64,000 nt of DNA from Anisus vortex. Taxonomy: Eukaryota; Mollusca; Gastropoda; Planorbidae. This document shows positions 42,081 to 52,630 of this stretch, in pieces. Every line of letters begins with the position of its first letter. The stretch's first letter is position 1. The translations under genes and the position numbers were made by a program. The notes beneath the pieces were generated by a model. That model made no database searches. It was not told the DNA's origin and saw only the letters and a list, made by a program, of their open reading frames with translations. The stretch is taken from assembly GCA_949126835.1 (NCBI GenBank), contig OX421497.1, forward strand, positions 27,290,242 through 27,354,241. Reading direction: 5' to 3'.

Positions 42081-43725
42081 ACAAGATATCTAATAAAATT
42101 ATTACTCACACGGGACACGGTGCCAAGCTAGAAAGGCCCTAGGTACATACAAGATATCTAATAAGCTTATTACTCACACTTGACACGGTGTGAAGCTAGA
42201 AAGGCTCTAGATACATACAAGATATCTAAAAAGCTTATTACTCACACTGGACACGGTGCCAAGCTAGAAAGGCCCTAGGTGCATACAGGATATCTAATAA
42301 GCGTATTACTCACAATGGACACGGTGCCAAGCTAGAAAGGCCCTAGGTACATACAAGATATCTAATAAGCTTATTACTCACACTGGACACGGAGCCAAGC
42401 TAGAAAGGCCCTAGGTACATACAAGATATCTAATAAGCTTATTACTCACACTGGACACGGTGCTAAGTTAGAAAGGCCCTAGGTACATACAAGATATCTA
42501 ATAAGCGTATTACTCACACGGGACATGGTGCTAAGCTAGAAAGGCCCTAGATACATACAGGATATCTAATAAGCGTATTACTCACACGAGACATGGTGCC
42601 AAGCTAGAAAGGCCCTAGGTACATACAAGATATCTAATAAGCTTATTACTCACACTGGACATGGTGCCAAGCTAGGAAGGCCCTAGGTACATACAAGATA
42701 TCTAATAAGCTTATTACTTACACTGGACATGGTGCCAAGCTAGAAACGCCCTAGGTACATACAGGATATGTAATACGCTTATGACTTACACTGGACACGG
42801 TGCCAAGCTAGAAAGGCCCTAGGTACATACAAGATATCTAATAAGCTTATTACTTACACTGGACACGGTGCCAAGCCTTAAAGGCCCTAGGTACATACAA
42901 TATATCTAAAAGCTTATTACTCACACTGGACACTGTGCCAAGCTAGAAAGGCCCTAGGTACATGCAATATATCTAATAAGCTTATTACTCACACTGGACA
43001 CGGTGCCAAGTTAGAAAGGACCTAGGTACATACAAGATATCTAATAAGCTTATTACTCACACTGAACACGGCGCCAAGCTAGAAAGGTCCTAGGTACATA
43101 CAGGTTATCTAATAAGCTTATTACTCACACGGCACACGGTGCCAAGCTAGAAAGACCCTAGGTACATACAATATATCTAATAAGCGTATTACTTGCACTG
43201 GACACGGTGCCAAGCTAGAAAGGCCCTAGGTACATACAAGATATCGAATTAGCGTATTACTCACACTGGACGCGGTGCCAAGTTAGAAAGGACCTAGGTA
43301 CATACAAGATATCTAATAAGCTTATTACTCACACGGGACACGGTGCCAAGCTAGAAAGGCCTTAGGTACATACAGGATATCTAATAAGCGTAATACTCAC
43401 ACTGGACACGGTGCCAAGCTAAAAAGGCCCTAGGTACATACAGGATATCTAATAAGCTTATGACTTACACTGGACACGGTGCGAAGCTAGAAAGGCCCTA
43501 GGTACATACAAGATATCTAATAAGCTTATTACTCACACCGGACACGGTGCCAAGCTAGAAAGGCCCTAGGTACATACAAGATATCTAATAAAATTATTAC
43601 TCACACGGGACACGGTGCCAAGCTAGAAAGGCCCTAGGTACATACAAGATATCTAAAAGCGTATTACTCACACTGGACACGGTGCCAAGCTAGAAAGGCC
43701 CTAGGTGCATACAGGATATCTAATA
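38765..43725. repeat. 4.96-kb tandem duplication, copy 1 (73 monomers)
   Basis: The copy is collinear and almost identical with 43726-48686 at an offset of 4961 bp. Private variants shared by both copies include GGACCTAGGTGC at about 39550 and 44511, AAGAACGCTAATTAGC at about 40317 and 45278, AATGTACACGG at about 40818 and 45779, and GATATCGAATTAGC with GGACGCGG at about 41744 and 46705. One visible difference is an extra A in a run near 41934 in this copy. A nested 1496-bp repeat (22 monomers) lies at CCTTAAAGG 41380 and 42876. Confidence 0.9.
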
Positions 43726-46700
43726 AGCTTATTACTCACACTGGACACGGTGCCAAGCTAGAAAGGCCCTAGGTGCATACAGGATATCTAATAAGCGTAT
43801 TACTCACAATGGACACGGTGCCAAGCTAGAAAGGCCCTAGGTACATACAAGATATCTAATAAGCTTATTACTCACACTGGACACGGAGCCAAGCTAGAAA
43901 GGCCCTAGGTACATACAAGATATCTAATAAGCTTATTACTCACACTGGACACGGTGCCAAGTTAGAAAGGCCCTAGGTACATACAAGATATCTAATAAGC
44001 GTATTACTCACACGGGACATGGTGCTAAGCTAGAAAGGCCCTAGATACATACAGGATATCTAATAAGCGTATTACTCACACGAGACATGGTGCCAAGCTA
44101 GAAAGGCCCTAGGTACATACAAGATATCTAATAAGCTTATTACTCACACTGGACATGGTGCCAAGCTAGGAAGGCCCTAGGTACATACAAGATATCTAAT
44201 AAGCTTATTACTTACACTGGACATGGTGCCAAGCTAGAAAGGCCCTAGGTACATACAGGATATGTAATACGCTTATGACTTACACTGGACACGGTGCCAA
44301 GCTAGAAAGGCCCTAGGTACATACAAGATATCTAATAAGCTTATTACTTACACTGGACACGGTGCCAAGCCTTAAAGGCCCTAGGTACATACAATATATC
44401 TAAAAGCTTATTACTCACACTGGACACTGTGCCAAGCTAGAAAGGCCCTAGGTACATGCAATATATCTAATAAGCTTATTACTCACACTGGACACGGTGC
44501 CAAGTTAGAAAGGACCTAGGTGCATACAAGATATCTAATAAGCTTATTACTCACACTGAACACGGCGCCAAGCTAGAAAGGTCCTAGGTACATACAGGAT
44601 ATCTAATAAGCTTATTACTCACACGGCACACGGTGCCAAGCTAGAAAGACCCTAGGTACATACAATATATCTAATAAGCCTATTACTTGCACTGGACACG
44701 GTGCCAAGCTAGAAAGGCCCTAGGTACATACAAGATATCTAATAAGCTTATTACTCACACTGGACACGGAGCAAAGCTAGAAAGGCTCTAGGTACATACA
44801 AGATATCTAATAAGCTTATTACTCACACTGGACACGGTGCCAAGTTAGAAAGGCCCTAGGTACATACAAGATATCTAATAAGCGTATTACTCACACGGGA
44901 CATGGTGCTAAGCTAGAAAGGCCCTAGATACATACAGGATATCTAATAAGCGTATTACTCACACGAGACATGGTGCCAAGCTAGAAAGGCCCTAGGTGCA
45001 TACAGGATATCTAATAAGCGTATTACTCACACTGAACACGGTGCCAAGCTAGAGAGTCCCTAGGTGCATACATGATATCTAATAAGCTTATTACTCACAC
45101 TGGAAACGGTGTCAAGCTAGAAAGGCCCTAGATGAATACAGAATATCTAATAAGCTTATTACTCACACTGGAAACGGTGCCAAGCTAGAAAGGCCCTAGG
45201 TAAATACAGGATATCTAATAAGCGTATTACTAACACTGGACACGGTGCCAAGCTAGAAAGGTCCTAGGTAAATACAAGAACGCTAATTAGCTTATTACTC
45301 ACACTGGCCATGGTGCAAAGCTAGAAAGGCCCTAGGTACATACAAGATATCTAATAAGCTTTCTACTCACACTGGACATGGTGCTAAGCTAGAAAGGCCC
45401 TAGGTACATACAAGATATCTAAAAAGCTTATTACTCACACTGGACACGGTGCCAAACTAGAAAGGCCCTAGGTACATACAAGATATCTAAAAAGCTTATT
45501 ACTCACACTGGACACTGTGCCAAGCTAGAAAGGCCCTAGGTACATACAAGATATCTAATAAAATTATTACTCACACGGGACACGGTGCCAAGCTAGAAAG
45601 GCCCTAGGTACATACAAGATATCTAATAAGCTTATTACTCACACTTGACACGGTGTGAAGCTAGAAAGGCTCTAGATACATACAAGATATCTAAAAAGCT
45701 TATTACTCACACTGGACACGGTGCCAAGCTAGAAAGGCCCTAGGTGCATACAGGATATCTAATAAGCGTATTACTCACAATGTACACGGTGCCAAGCTAG
45801 AAAGGCCCTAGGTACATACAAGATATCTAATAAGCTTATTACTCACACTGGACACGGAGCCAAGCTAGAAAGGCCCTAGGTACATACAAGATATCTAATA
45901 AGCTTATTACTCACACTGGACACGGTGCTAAGTTAGAAAGGCCCTAGGTACATACAAGATATCTAATAAGCGTATTACTCACACGGGACATGGTGCTAAG
46001 CTAGAAAGGCCCTAGATACATACAGGATATCTAATAAGCGTATTACTCACACGAGACATGGTGCCAAGCTAGAAAGGCCCTAGGTACATACAAGATATCT
46101 AATAAGCTTATTACTCACACTGGACATGGTGCCAAGCTAGGAAGGCCCTAGGTACATACAAGATATCTAATAAGCTTATTACTTACACTGGACATGGTGC
46201 CAAGCTAGAAACGCCCTAGGTACATACAGGATATGTAATACGCTTATGACTTACACTGGACACGGTGCCAAGCTAGAAAGGCCCTAGGTACATACAAGAT
46301 ATCTAATAAGCTTATTACTTACACTGGACACGGTGCCAAGCCTTAAAGGCCCTAGGTACATACAATATATCTAAAAGCTTATTACTCACACTGGACACTG
46401 TGCCAAGCTAGAAAGGCCCTAGGTACATGCAATATATCTAATAAGCTTATTACTCACACTGGACACGGTGCCAAGTTAGAAAGGACCTAGGTACATACAA
46501 GATATCTAATAAGCTTATTACTCACACTGAACACGGCGCCAAGCTAGAAAGGTCCTAGGTACATACAGGATATCTAATAAGCTTATTACTCACACGGCAC
46601 ACGGTGCCAAGCTAGAAAGACCCTAGGTACATACAATATATCTAATAAGCGTATTACTTGCACTGGACACGGTGCCAAGCTAGAAAGGCCCTAGGTACAT

Positions 46701-48686
46701 ACAAGATATCGAATTAGCGTATTACTCACACTGGACGCGGTGCCAAGTTAGAAAGGACCTAGGTACATACAAGATATCTAATAAGCTTATTACTCACACG
46801 GGACACGGTGCCAAGCTAGAAAGGCCTTAGGTACATACAGGATATCTAATAAGCGTAATACTCACACTGGACACGGTGCCAAGCTAAAAAGGCCCTAGGT
46901 ACATACAGGATATCTAATAAGCTTATGACTTACACTGGACACGGTGCGAAGCTAGAAAGGCCCTAGGTACATACAAGATATCTAATAAGCTTATTACTCA
47001 CACCGGACACGGTGCCAAGCTAGAAAGGCCCTAGGTACATACAAGATATCTAATAAAATTATTACTCACACGGGACACGGTGCCAAGCTAGAAAGGCCCT
47101 AGGTACATACAAGATATCTAATAAGCTTATTACTCACACTTGACACGGTGTGAAGCTAGAAAGGCTCTAGATACATACAAGATATCTAAAAAGCTTATTA
47201 CTCACACTGGACACGGTGCCAAGCTAGAAAGGCCCTAGGTGCATACAGGATATCTAATAAGCGTATTACTCACAATGGACACGGTGCCAAGCTAGAAAGG
47301 CCCTAGGTACATACAAGATATCTAATAAGCTTATTACTCACACTGGACACGGAGCCAAGCTAGAAAGGCCCTAGGTACATACAAGATATCTAATAAGCTT
47401 ATTACTCACACTGGACACGGTGCTAAGTTAGAAAGGCCCTAGGTACATACAAGATATCTAATAAGCGTATTACTCACACGGGACATGGTGCTAAGCTAGA
47501 AAGGCCCTAGATACATACAGGATATCTAATAAGCGTATTACTCACACGAGACATGGTGCCAAGCTAGAAAGGCCCTAGGTACATACAAGATATCTAATAA
47601 GCTTATTACTCACACTGGACATGGTGCCAAGCTAGGAAGGCCCTAGGTACATACAAGATATCTAATAAGCTTATTACTTACACTGGACATGGTGCCAAGC
47701 TAGAAACGCCCTAGGTACATACAGGATATGTAATACGCTTATGACTTACACTGGACACGGTGCCAAGCTAGAAAGGCCCTAGGTACATACAAGATATCTA
47801 ATAAGCTTATTACTTACACTGGACACGGTGCCAAGCCTTAAAGGCCCTAGGTACATACAATATATCTAAAAGCTTATTACTCACACTGGACACTGTGCCA
47901 AGCTAGAAAGGCCCTAGGTACATGCAATATATCTAATAAGCTTATTACTCACACTGGACACGGTGCCAAGTTAGAAAGGACCTAGGTACATACAAGATAT
48001 CTAATAAGCTTATTACTCACACTGAACACGGCGCCAAGCTAGAAAGGTCCTAGGTACATACAGGTTATCTAATAAGCTTATTACTCACACGGCACACGGT
48101 GCCAAGCTAGAAAGACCCTAGGTACATACAATATATCTAATAAGCGTATTACTTGCACTGGACACGGTGCCAAGCTAGAAAGGCCCTAGGTACATACAAG
48201 ATATCGAATTAGCGTATTACTCACACTGGACGCGGTGCCAAGTTAGAAAGGACCTAGGTACATACAAGATATCTAATAAGCTTATTACTCACACGGGACA
48301 CGGTGCCAAGCTAGAAAGGCCTTAGGTACATACAGGATATCTAATAAGCGTAATACTCACACTGGACACGGTGCCAAGCTAAAAAGGCCCTAGGTACATA
48401 CAGGATATCTAATAAGCTTATGACTTACACTGGACACGGTGCGAAGCTAGAAAGGCCCTAGGTACATACAAGATATCTAATAAGCTTATTACTCACACCG
48501 GACACGGTGCCAAGCTAGAAAGGCCCTAGGTACATACAAGATATCTAATAAAATTATTACTCACACGGGACACGGTGCCAAGCTAGAAAGGCCCTAGGTA
48601 CATACAAGATATCTAAAAGCGTATTACTCACACTGGACACGGTGCCAAGCTAGAAAGGCCCTAGGTGCATACAGGATATCTAATAA
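43726..48686. repeat. 4.96-kb tandem duplication, copy 2
   Basis: The second copy carries CCTTAAAGG variants at 44370, 46341 and 47836, matching 39409, 41380 and 42876 in copy 1 at +4961, +4961 and +4960. It contains the nested 1495-bp repeat as well, so nesting preceded the duplication. It diverges from copy 1 at about 48686, where this copy continues with a CACGGGACACGG monomer and copy 1 runs into the duplication junction. The low divergence points to a recent event, or to a local assembly artefact. Confidence 0.88.
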
Positions 48687-51255
48687 GCGTATTACTCACA
48701 CGGGACACGGTGCCAAGCTTGAGAGGCTCTAGGTACAAACAGGATATGTAATAAGCTTATTACTCACACTGGACATGGTGCCAAGCTAGAAAGGCCCTAG
48801 GTGCATACAGGATATCTAATAAGCTTATTACTCAAACTGGACACGGTGCCAAGCTAGAATGGCACTAGGTGCATAACGGATATTTAATAAGCGTATTACT
48901 CACAATGGACACGGTGCCAAGCTAGAAAGGCCCTAGGTACATACAAGATATCTAATAAGCTTATTACTCACACTGGACACGGAGCCAAGCTAGAAAGGCC
49001 CTAGGTACATACAAGATATCTAATAAGCTTATTACTCACACTGGACACGGTGCCAAGTTAGAAAGGCCCTAGGTACATACAAGATATCTAATAAGCGTAT
49101 TACTCACACGGGACATGGTGCTAAGCTAGAAAGGCCCTAGATACATACAGGATATCTAATAAGCGTATTACTCACACGAGACATGGTGCCAAGCTAGAAA
49201 GGCCCTAGGTGCATACAGGATATCTAATAAGCGTATTACTCACACTGAACACGGTGCCAAGCTAGAGAGTCCCTAGGTGCATACATGATATCTAATAAGC
49301 TTATTACTCACACTGGAAACGGTGTCAAGCTAGAAAGGCCCTAGATGAATACAGAATATCTAATAAGCTTATTACTCACACTGGAAACGGTGCCAAGCTA
49401 GAAAGGCCCTAGGTAAATACAGGATATCTAATAAGCGTATTACTAACACTGGACACGGTGCCAAGCTAGAAAGGTCCTAGGTACATACAAGAACTCTAAT
49501 TAGCTTATTACTCACACTGGCCATGGTGCAAAGCTAGAAAGGCCCTAGGTACATACAAGATATCTAATAAGCTTTCTACTCACACTGGACATGGTGCTAA
49601 GCTAGAAAGGCCCTAGGTACATACAAGATATCTAATAAGCTTATTACTCACACTGGACATGGTGTCAAGCTAGAAAGGCCCTAGGTACATACAAGATATC
49701 TAATAGCTTATTACTCACACTGTACATGGTGCCAAGCTAGAAAGGCCCTAGGTACATACAAGATATCTAATAAGCTTATTACATACACTGGACATGGTGC
49801 CAACCTAGAAAGGTCCTAGATACATACAGGATATCTAATAAGCGTATTACTCACACAGGACATGGTGCCAAGCTAGAAAGGCACTACGTGCATACAGGAT
49901 ATCTAATAAGCTTATTACTCACACAGGACATGGTGCCAACCTAGAAAGGCCCTAGGTACATACAAGATATCTAATAAGCTTATTACTCACACAGGACATG
50001 GTGCCAAGCTAGAAAGGCCCTAGGTACATACAAGATATCTAATAAGCTTATTACTCACACTGGATATGGTGCCAACCTAGAAAGGCCCTAGGTACATGCA
50101 ATATATCTAATAAACTTATTACTCACACTGGACATGGTGCCAAGCTAGAAAGGCCCTAGGTACATACAAGATATCTAATAAGCTTATTACTCACACTGGA
50201 CATGGTGCCAAGCTAGAAAGGCCTAAGGTACATACAATATATCTCATAAGCTTATTACTCACACAGGACATGGTGCCAAGTTAGAAAGGCCCTAGGTACA
50301 TACAAGATTTCTAATAAGCTTATTACTCACACTGGACATGGTGCCAAGCTAGAAAGGCCCTAGGTACATACAAGATATGTAATAAGCTTATTACATACAC
50401 TGGACATGGTGCCAACCTAGAAAGGTCCTAGATACATACAGGATATCTAATAAGCGTATTACTCACACAGGACATGGTGCCAAGCTAGAAAGGCACTACG
50501 TGCATACAGGATATCTAATAAGCTTATTACTCACACAGGACATGGTGCCAACCTAGAAAGGCCCTAGGTACATATAAGATATCTAATAAGCTTATTACTC
50601 ACACAGGACATGGTGCCAAGATAGAAAGGCCCTAGGTACATACAAGATATCTAATAAGCTCATTACTCACACTGGATATGGTGCCAACCTAGAAAGGCCC
50701 TAGGTACATGCAATATATCAAATAAACTTATTACTCACACTGGACATGGTGCCAAGCTAGAAAGGCCCTAGGTACATACAAGATATCTAATAAGCTTATT
50801 ACTCACACTGGACATGGTGCCAAGCTAGAAAGGCCCAAGGTACATACAAGATATCTAATAAGCTTATTACTCACACTGGACATGGTGCCAAGCTAGAAAG
50901 GCCCTAGGTACATACAAGATATCTAATAAGCTTATTACTCACACTGGACACGGTGCCAACCTAGAAAGGCCCTAGGTACATACAATATATCTCATAAGCT
51001 TATTACTCACACAGGACATGGTGCCAAGTTAGAAAGGCCCTAGGTACATACAAGATATCTAATAAGCTTATTACTCACACTGGACATGGTGCCAAGCTAG
51101 AAAGGCTTTAGGTACATACAAGATATCTAATAAGCTTATTACTCACACTGGACATGGTGCCAAGCTAGAAAGGCCCTAGGTACATACAAGATATCTAATA
51201 AGCTTATTACTCACACTGGACATGGTGCCAACCTAGAAAGGCCCTAGGTACATAC
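48687..51255. repeat. CpG-poor satellite domain left of the LTR, with 9-monomer HOR
   Basis: From about 49600 most monomers read GACATGG instead of GACACGG, and many read CACAGGAC instead of CACGGGAC, so the usual CpGs are mostly gone. A 612-bp (9 x 68) tandem repeat is marked by GCACTACG at 49881 and 50493, TTACATACAC at 49779 and 50391, and TGGATATG at 50061 and 50673, giving copies at about 49760-50371 and 50372-50840. The domain continues on the other side of the insertion to about 54100. Confidence 0.8.
51251..51255. other. Target site duplication, left copy (CATAC)
   Basis: The last five satellite bases before the insertion are CATAC. The same five bases restart the satellite at 52626-52630. 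The uninterrupted monomer reads GGTACATACAAGATATC, so one copy of CATAC is extra, which is what staggered integration leaves. Confidence 0.9.
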
Positions 51256-51310
51256 TGTCAGGATGTGTTTACGATTAGGACATCAACCTGGCAGAAGCTG
51301 GACAATGAGA

Positions 51311-51360
51311 GGGGTGTGGGGTCGTAGGTGAGGGGGTAGTAGTGGCAGGTCGTCGTGGGG
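51311..51360 (+). other. G-rich tract, possible G-quadruplex
   Basis: G runs of four or more lie at 51311-51314, 51318-51321, 51332-51336 and 51357-51360 near the left end of the LTR. Loops of 3, 10 and 20 nt make this a weaker quadruplex candidate than the one at 51930. Confidence 0.5.
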
Positions 51361-51684
51361 TATGAATTACCGTGACTGGAATCGCCCTGGAATAATTATT
51401 ATTTCTCTCTTGGCTCGTTAGATATTATGACGGACAAAGCAAATAGTTCTAAGCAGGCAAATAAATCGTTGGTTAAGTTCAGGTGTTTATTATCATTTCA
51501 ATTCTTCACTCAATGGCAAGATACATATATGAATTTGCACAGGCTTCAGTTAACACTCAACACATGGTACTGCTAGGTTATCCAACATTAGGTAAACGTC
51601 GCTGTGTTCATGAAAATACTTATACTGGCACAATATCTATCTATACACATGCAGGCGGTATATCCTATGGAACGAACTGAATAA

Positions 51685-51715
51685 GTGGAGACTAGAATCG
51701 AACAACCTTCTCCAC
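51685..51715. other. Perfect hairpin in the LTR
   Basis: GTGGAGA at 51685-51691 is the exact reverse complement of TCTCCAC at 51709-51715, with a 17-nt loop. On the minus strand the loop contains GTTCGATTC, which resembles an RNA polymerase III B box, and AGCTCAAGCG lies just upstream, slightly like an A box. The two are only about a dozen bases apart, too close for a working tRNA-type promoter. It may be a degenerate tRNA-like fragment or a structural element of the LTR transcript. Confidence 0.5.
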
Positions 51716-51929
51716 CTAACGCTTGAGCTGAAGTGTCATAAAACTAGTTAAGCGCGCTTTTGTGCATTTTAGTCACGTGATCAGTGGTCAATTTGACTGG
51801 ATAGCTACATTAGTTTAGAATTACATATGTTCTGGTTGGCTGGTTTGAAATATACTTGCATAGAAGATTGACTATTGGGGGGAAAATTAGGGGTGGGTGT
51901 AGGTGAACAATTGATACCTCCGACTTTGC

Positions 51930-51956
51930 GGGGTGGGGCCCAGGGGCGGAGGGGGG
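51930..51956 (+). other. Strong G-quadruplex motif in the LTR
   Basis: Four runs of four or more G lie at 51930-51933, 51935-51938, 51943-51946 and 51951-51956, with loops of 1, 4 and 4 nt. This satisfies the usual G4+ rule and is followed by a short (TG)n stretch. G-quadruplexes are known in the LTRs of several retrotransposon families. Folding here is predicted, not shown. Confidence 0.7.
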
Positions 51957-52166
51957 TGTGTGTGTAGACGTATACGGAGATACAAAGGATAAGATAATGA
52001 CTTATCTCCCTTGATGTGCCTGTGTCTATTGATCGAGCTCAGCCCGAGGCGCTTACGTATGTGCGAGACGCTTCGCTCCAGATGTCACTACTTCGAGTGG
52101 ATAAAGGGGTTGACCACGGGCGCTGAGTAGGGGACGAAGAGGGGAGATAATGAAAAAGGTGTAGCA

Positions 52167-52220
52167 GTGGGTGGGGGTGTCTACAGGTGGGTGGGGGTTT
52201 CTACAGGTGGGTGGGGGTTT
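52167..52220 (+). repeat. 20-bp G-rich minisatellite in the LTR
   Basis: There are two full units and a third partial unit of a 20-bp repeat (52167-52186, 52187-52206, 52207-52220), each starting GTGGGTGGGGGT and, in the full units, ending CTACAG. The units differ at one position (GTG against TTT after the G run). Each unit supplies two G runs, so adjacent units could form a quadruplex. The minisatellite lies within the LTR and is probably useful for recognising relatives of this element. Confidence 0.85.
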
Positions 52221-52300
52221 TACGTGTATGCTGAGTTTAGCAAAATAAATGAGTATTTACTATCCAAATGCAACATGAATCATAATTGACAGCATAATAG

Positions 52301-52355
52301 AATATATATATACATACATTAAAGAATACACACACATACAATCACACATACAAAT
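52301..52355. repeat. TA/CA-rich simple-sequence tract
   Basis: A run of TA dinucleotides (near 52302-52312) is followed by CATA and CA repeats up to about 52355. AATAAA is present about 70 bp upstream at about 52235. On either strand the TA run could pass for a TATA box, but nothing fixes the promoter position or the LTR orientation. Confidence 0.5.
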
Positions 52356-52625
52356 AGTGTAATACCAATTGGCTGAATCAAGTAGCAAACTCTCAATTCG
52401 GGAATGAAAGAGTGTAGAGAGGGTTAAATAACAGGTGAAGAAGGAGTGGTTGGGGTGTTCCTATTGCGTGAGAAGAGGGAAAGAGGTAATGGCGTCCCCT
52501 ACTCTCTTCTTTCTAACCTAGACTTTGCGCTAATCTAAGGTTCGCTTGCTATGCTTGTTTCTGTCTATGTATGCTATCTGGCTAAGAGTGCTAATAAGGT
52601 TACGGTTCAGTCCAGAATCGTGACA

Positions 52626-52630
52626 CATAC
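52626..52630. other. Target site duplication, right copy (CATAC)
   Basis: The satellite resumes with CATACAAGATATC immediately after the TGACA end of the insertion. It matches the left copy at 51251-51255 exactly. Confidence 0.9.

Larger units (their letters stand above)
1..51255. repeat. 68-bp satellite DNA array, left block
   Basis: An uninterrupted head-to-tail array of a 68-bp monomer, about 754 copies, all in the same orientation. Landmarks recur in fixed order in each monomer: AGATATC, TAATAAGCTTATTA, CTCACACTGGACACGGTGCC, AAGCTAGAAAGG, CCTAGGTACATAC. The period was counted directly, for example from the AGCTT at 1861 to the AGCTT at 1929. Common variants are AAGCGT for AAGCTT, CAGGATATC for CAAGATATC, GACATGG for GACACGG, AAGTTAG for AAGCTAG, and GGTGCATAC for GGTACATAC. 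One-base indels are rare, for example TAATAGCTT near 3626. The variants are arranged in long higher-order repeats, annotated separately. No gene lies in this stretch, and the monomer carries stop trinucleotides that fall in every frame as the phase rotates. The array continues beyond the left edge of the window. Confidence 0.98.
51256..52625. mobile_element. Solo long terminal repeat (LTR retrotransposon remnant)
   Basis: A 1370-bp single-copy insertion interrupts a satellite monomer. It begins TGTCA and ends TGACA, the TG...CA ends of an LTR with a 5-bp terminal inverted repeat, and is bracketed by the 5-bp direct repeat CATAC. No internal region, gag/pol coding sequence, primer-binding site or second LTR is present, so the simplest reading is a solo LTR left by recombination between two LTRs. 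A 5-bp duplication fits Ty3/Gypsy, Ty1/Copia or BEL/Pao elements, and the family cannot be told from this sequence. Orientation is uncertain. Read on the minus strand the end TGTCACGA resembles common Gypsy LTR starts. Inside are G-rich runs, a short minisatellite, a hairpin and a TA/CA-rich tract, described separately. A DNA transposon with very short inverted ends is less likely but possible. Confidence 0.82.

Noticed and set aside
1..51255. CRISPR array
   Set aside because: The 68-bp unit repeats along its whole length with scattered substitutions. There are no conserved repeats separated by unrelated unique spacers, no leader and no cas genes, and the context is eukaryotic.
51483..51680. 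Open frame of 65 codons on the + strand inside the LTR
   Set aside because: It starts at GTG, and the first ATG is at 51513. It matches nothing I recognise and lies in a non-coding LTR. Its length is within chance expectation.
52235..52312. AATAAA and TATATATA as working poly(A) signal and TATA box of the LTR
   Set aside because: The order and spacing do not fix an LTR orientation, and both motifs are common in AT-rich DNA. They are noted but not annotated as regulatory sites.
51256..52625. DNA transposon rather than LTR
   Set aside because: The inverted ends are only 5 bp (TGTCA/TGACA), of TG...CA type, with a 5-bp duplication and no transposase-like frame. An LTR explains all of these better, although it is not proven.
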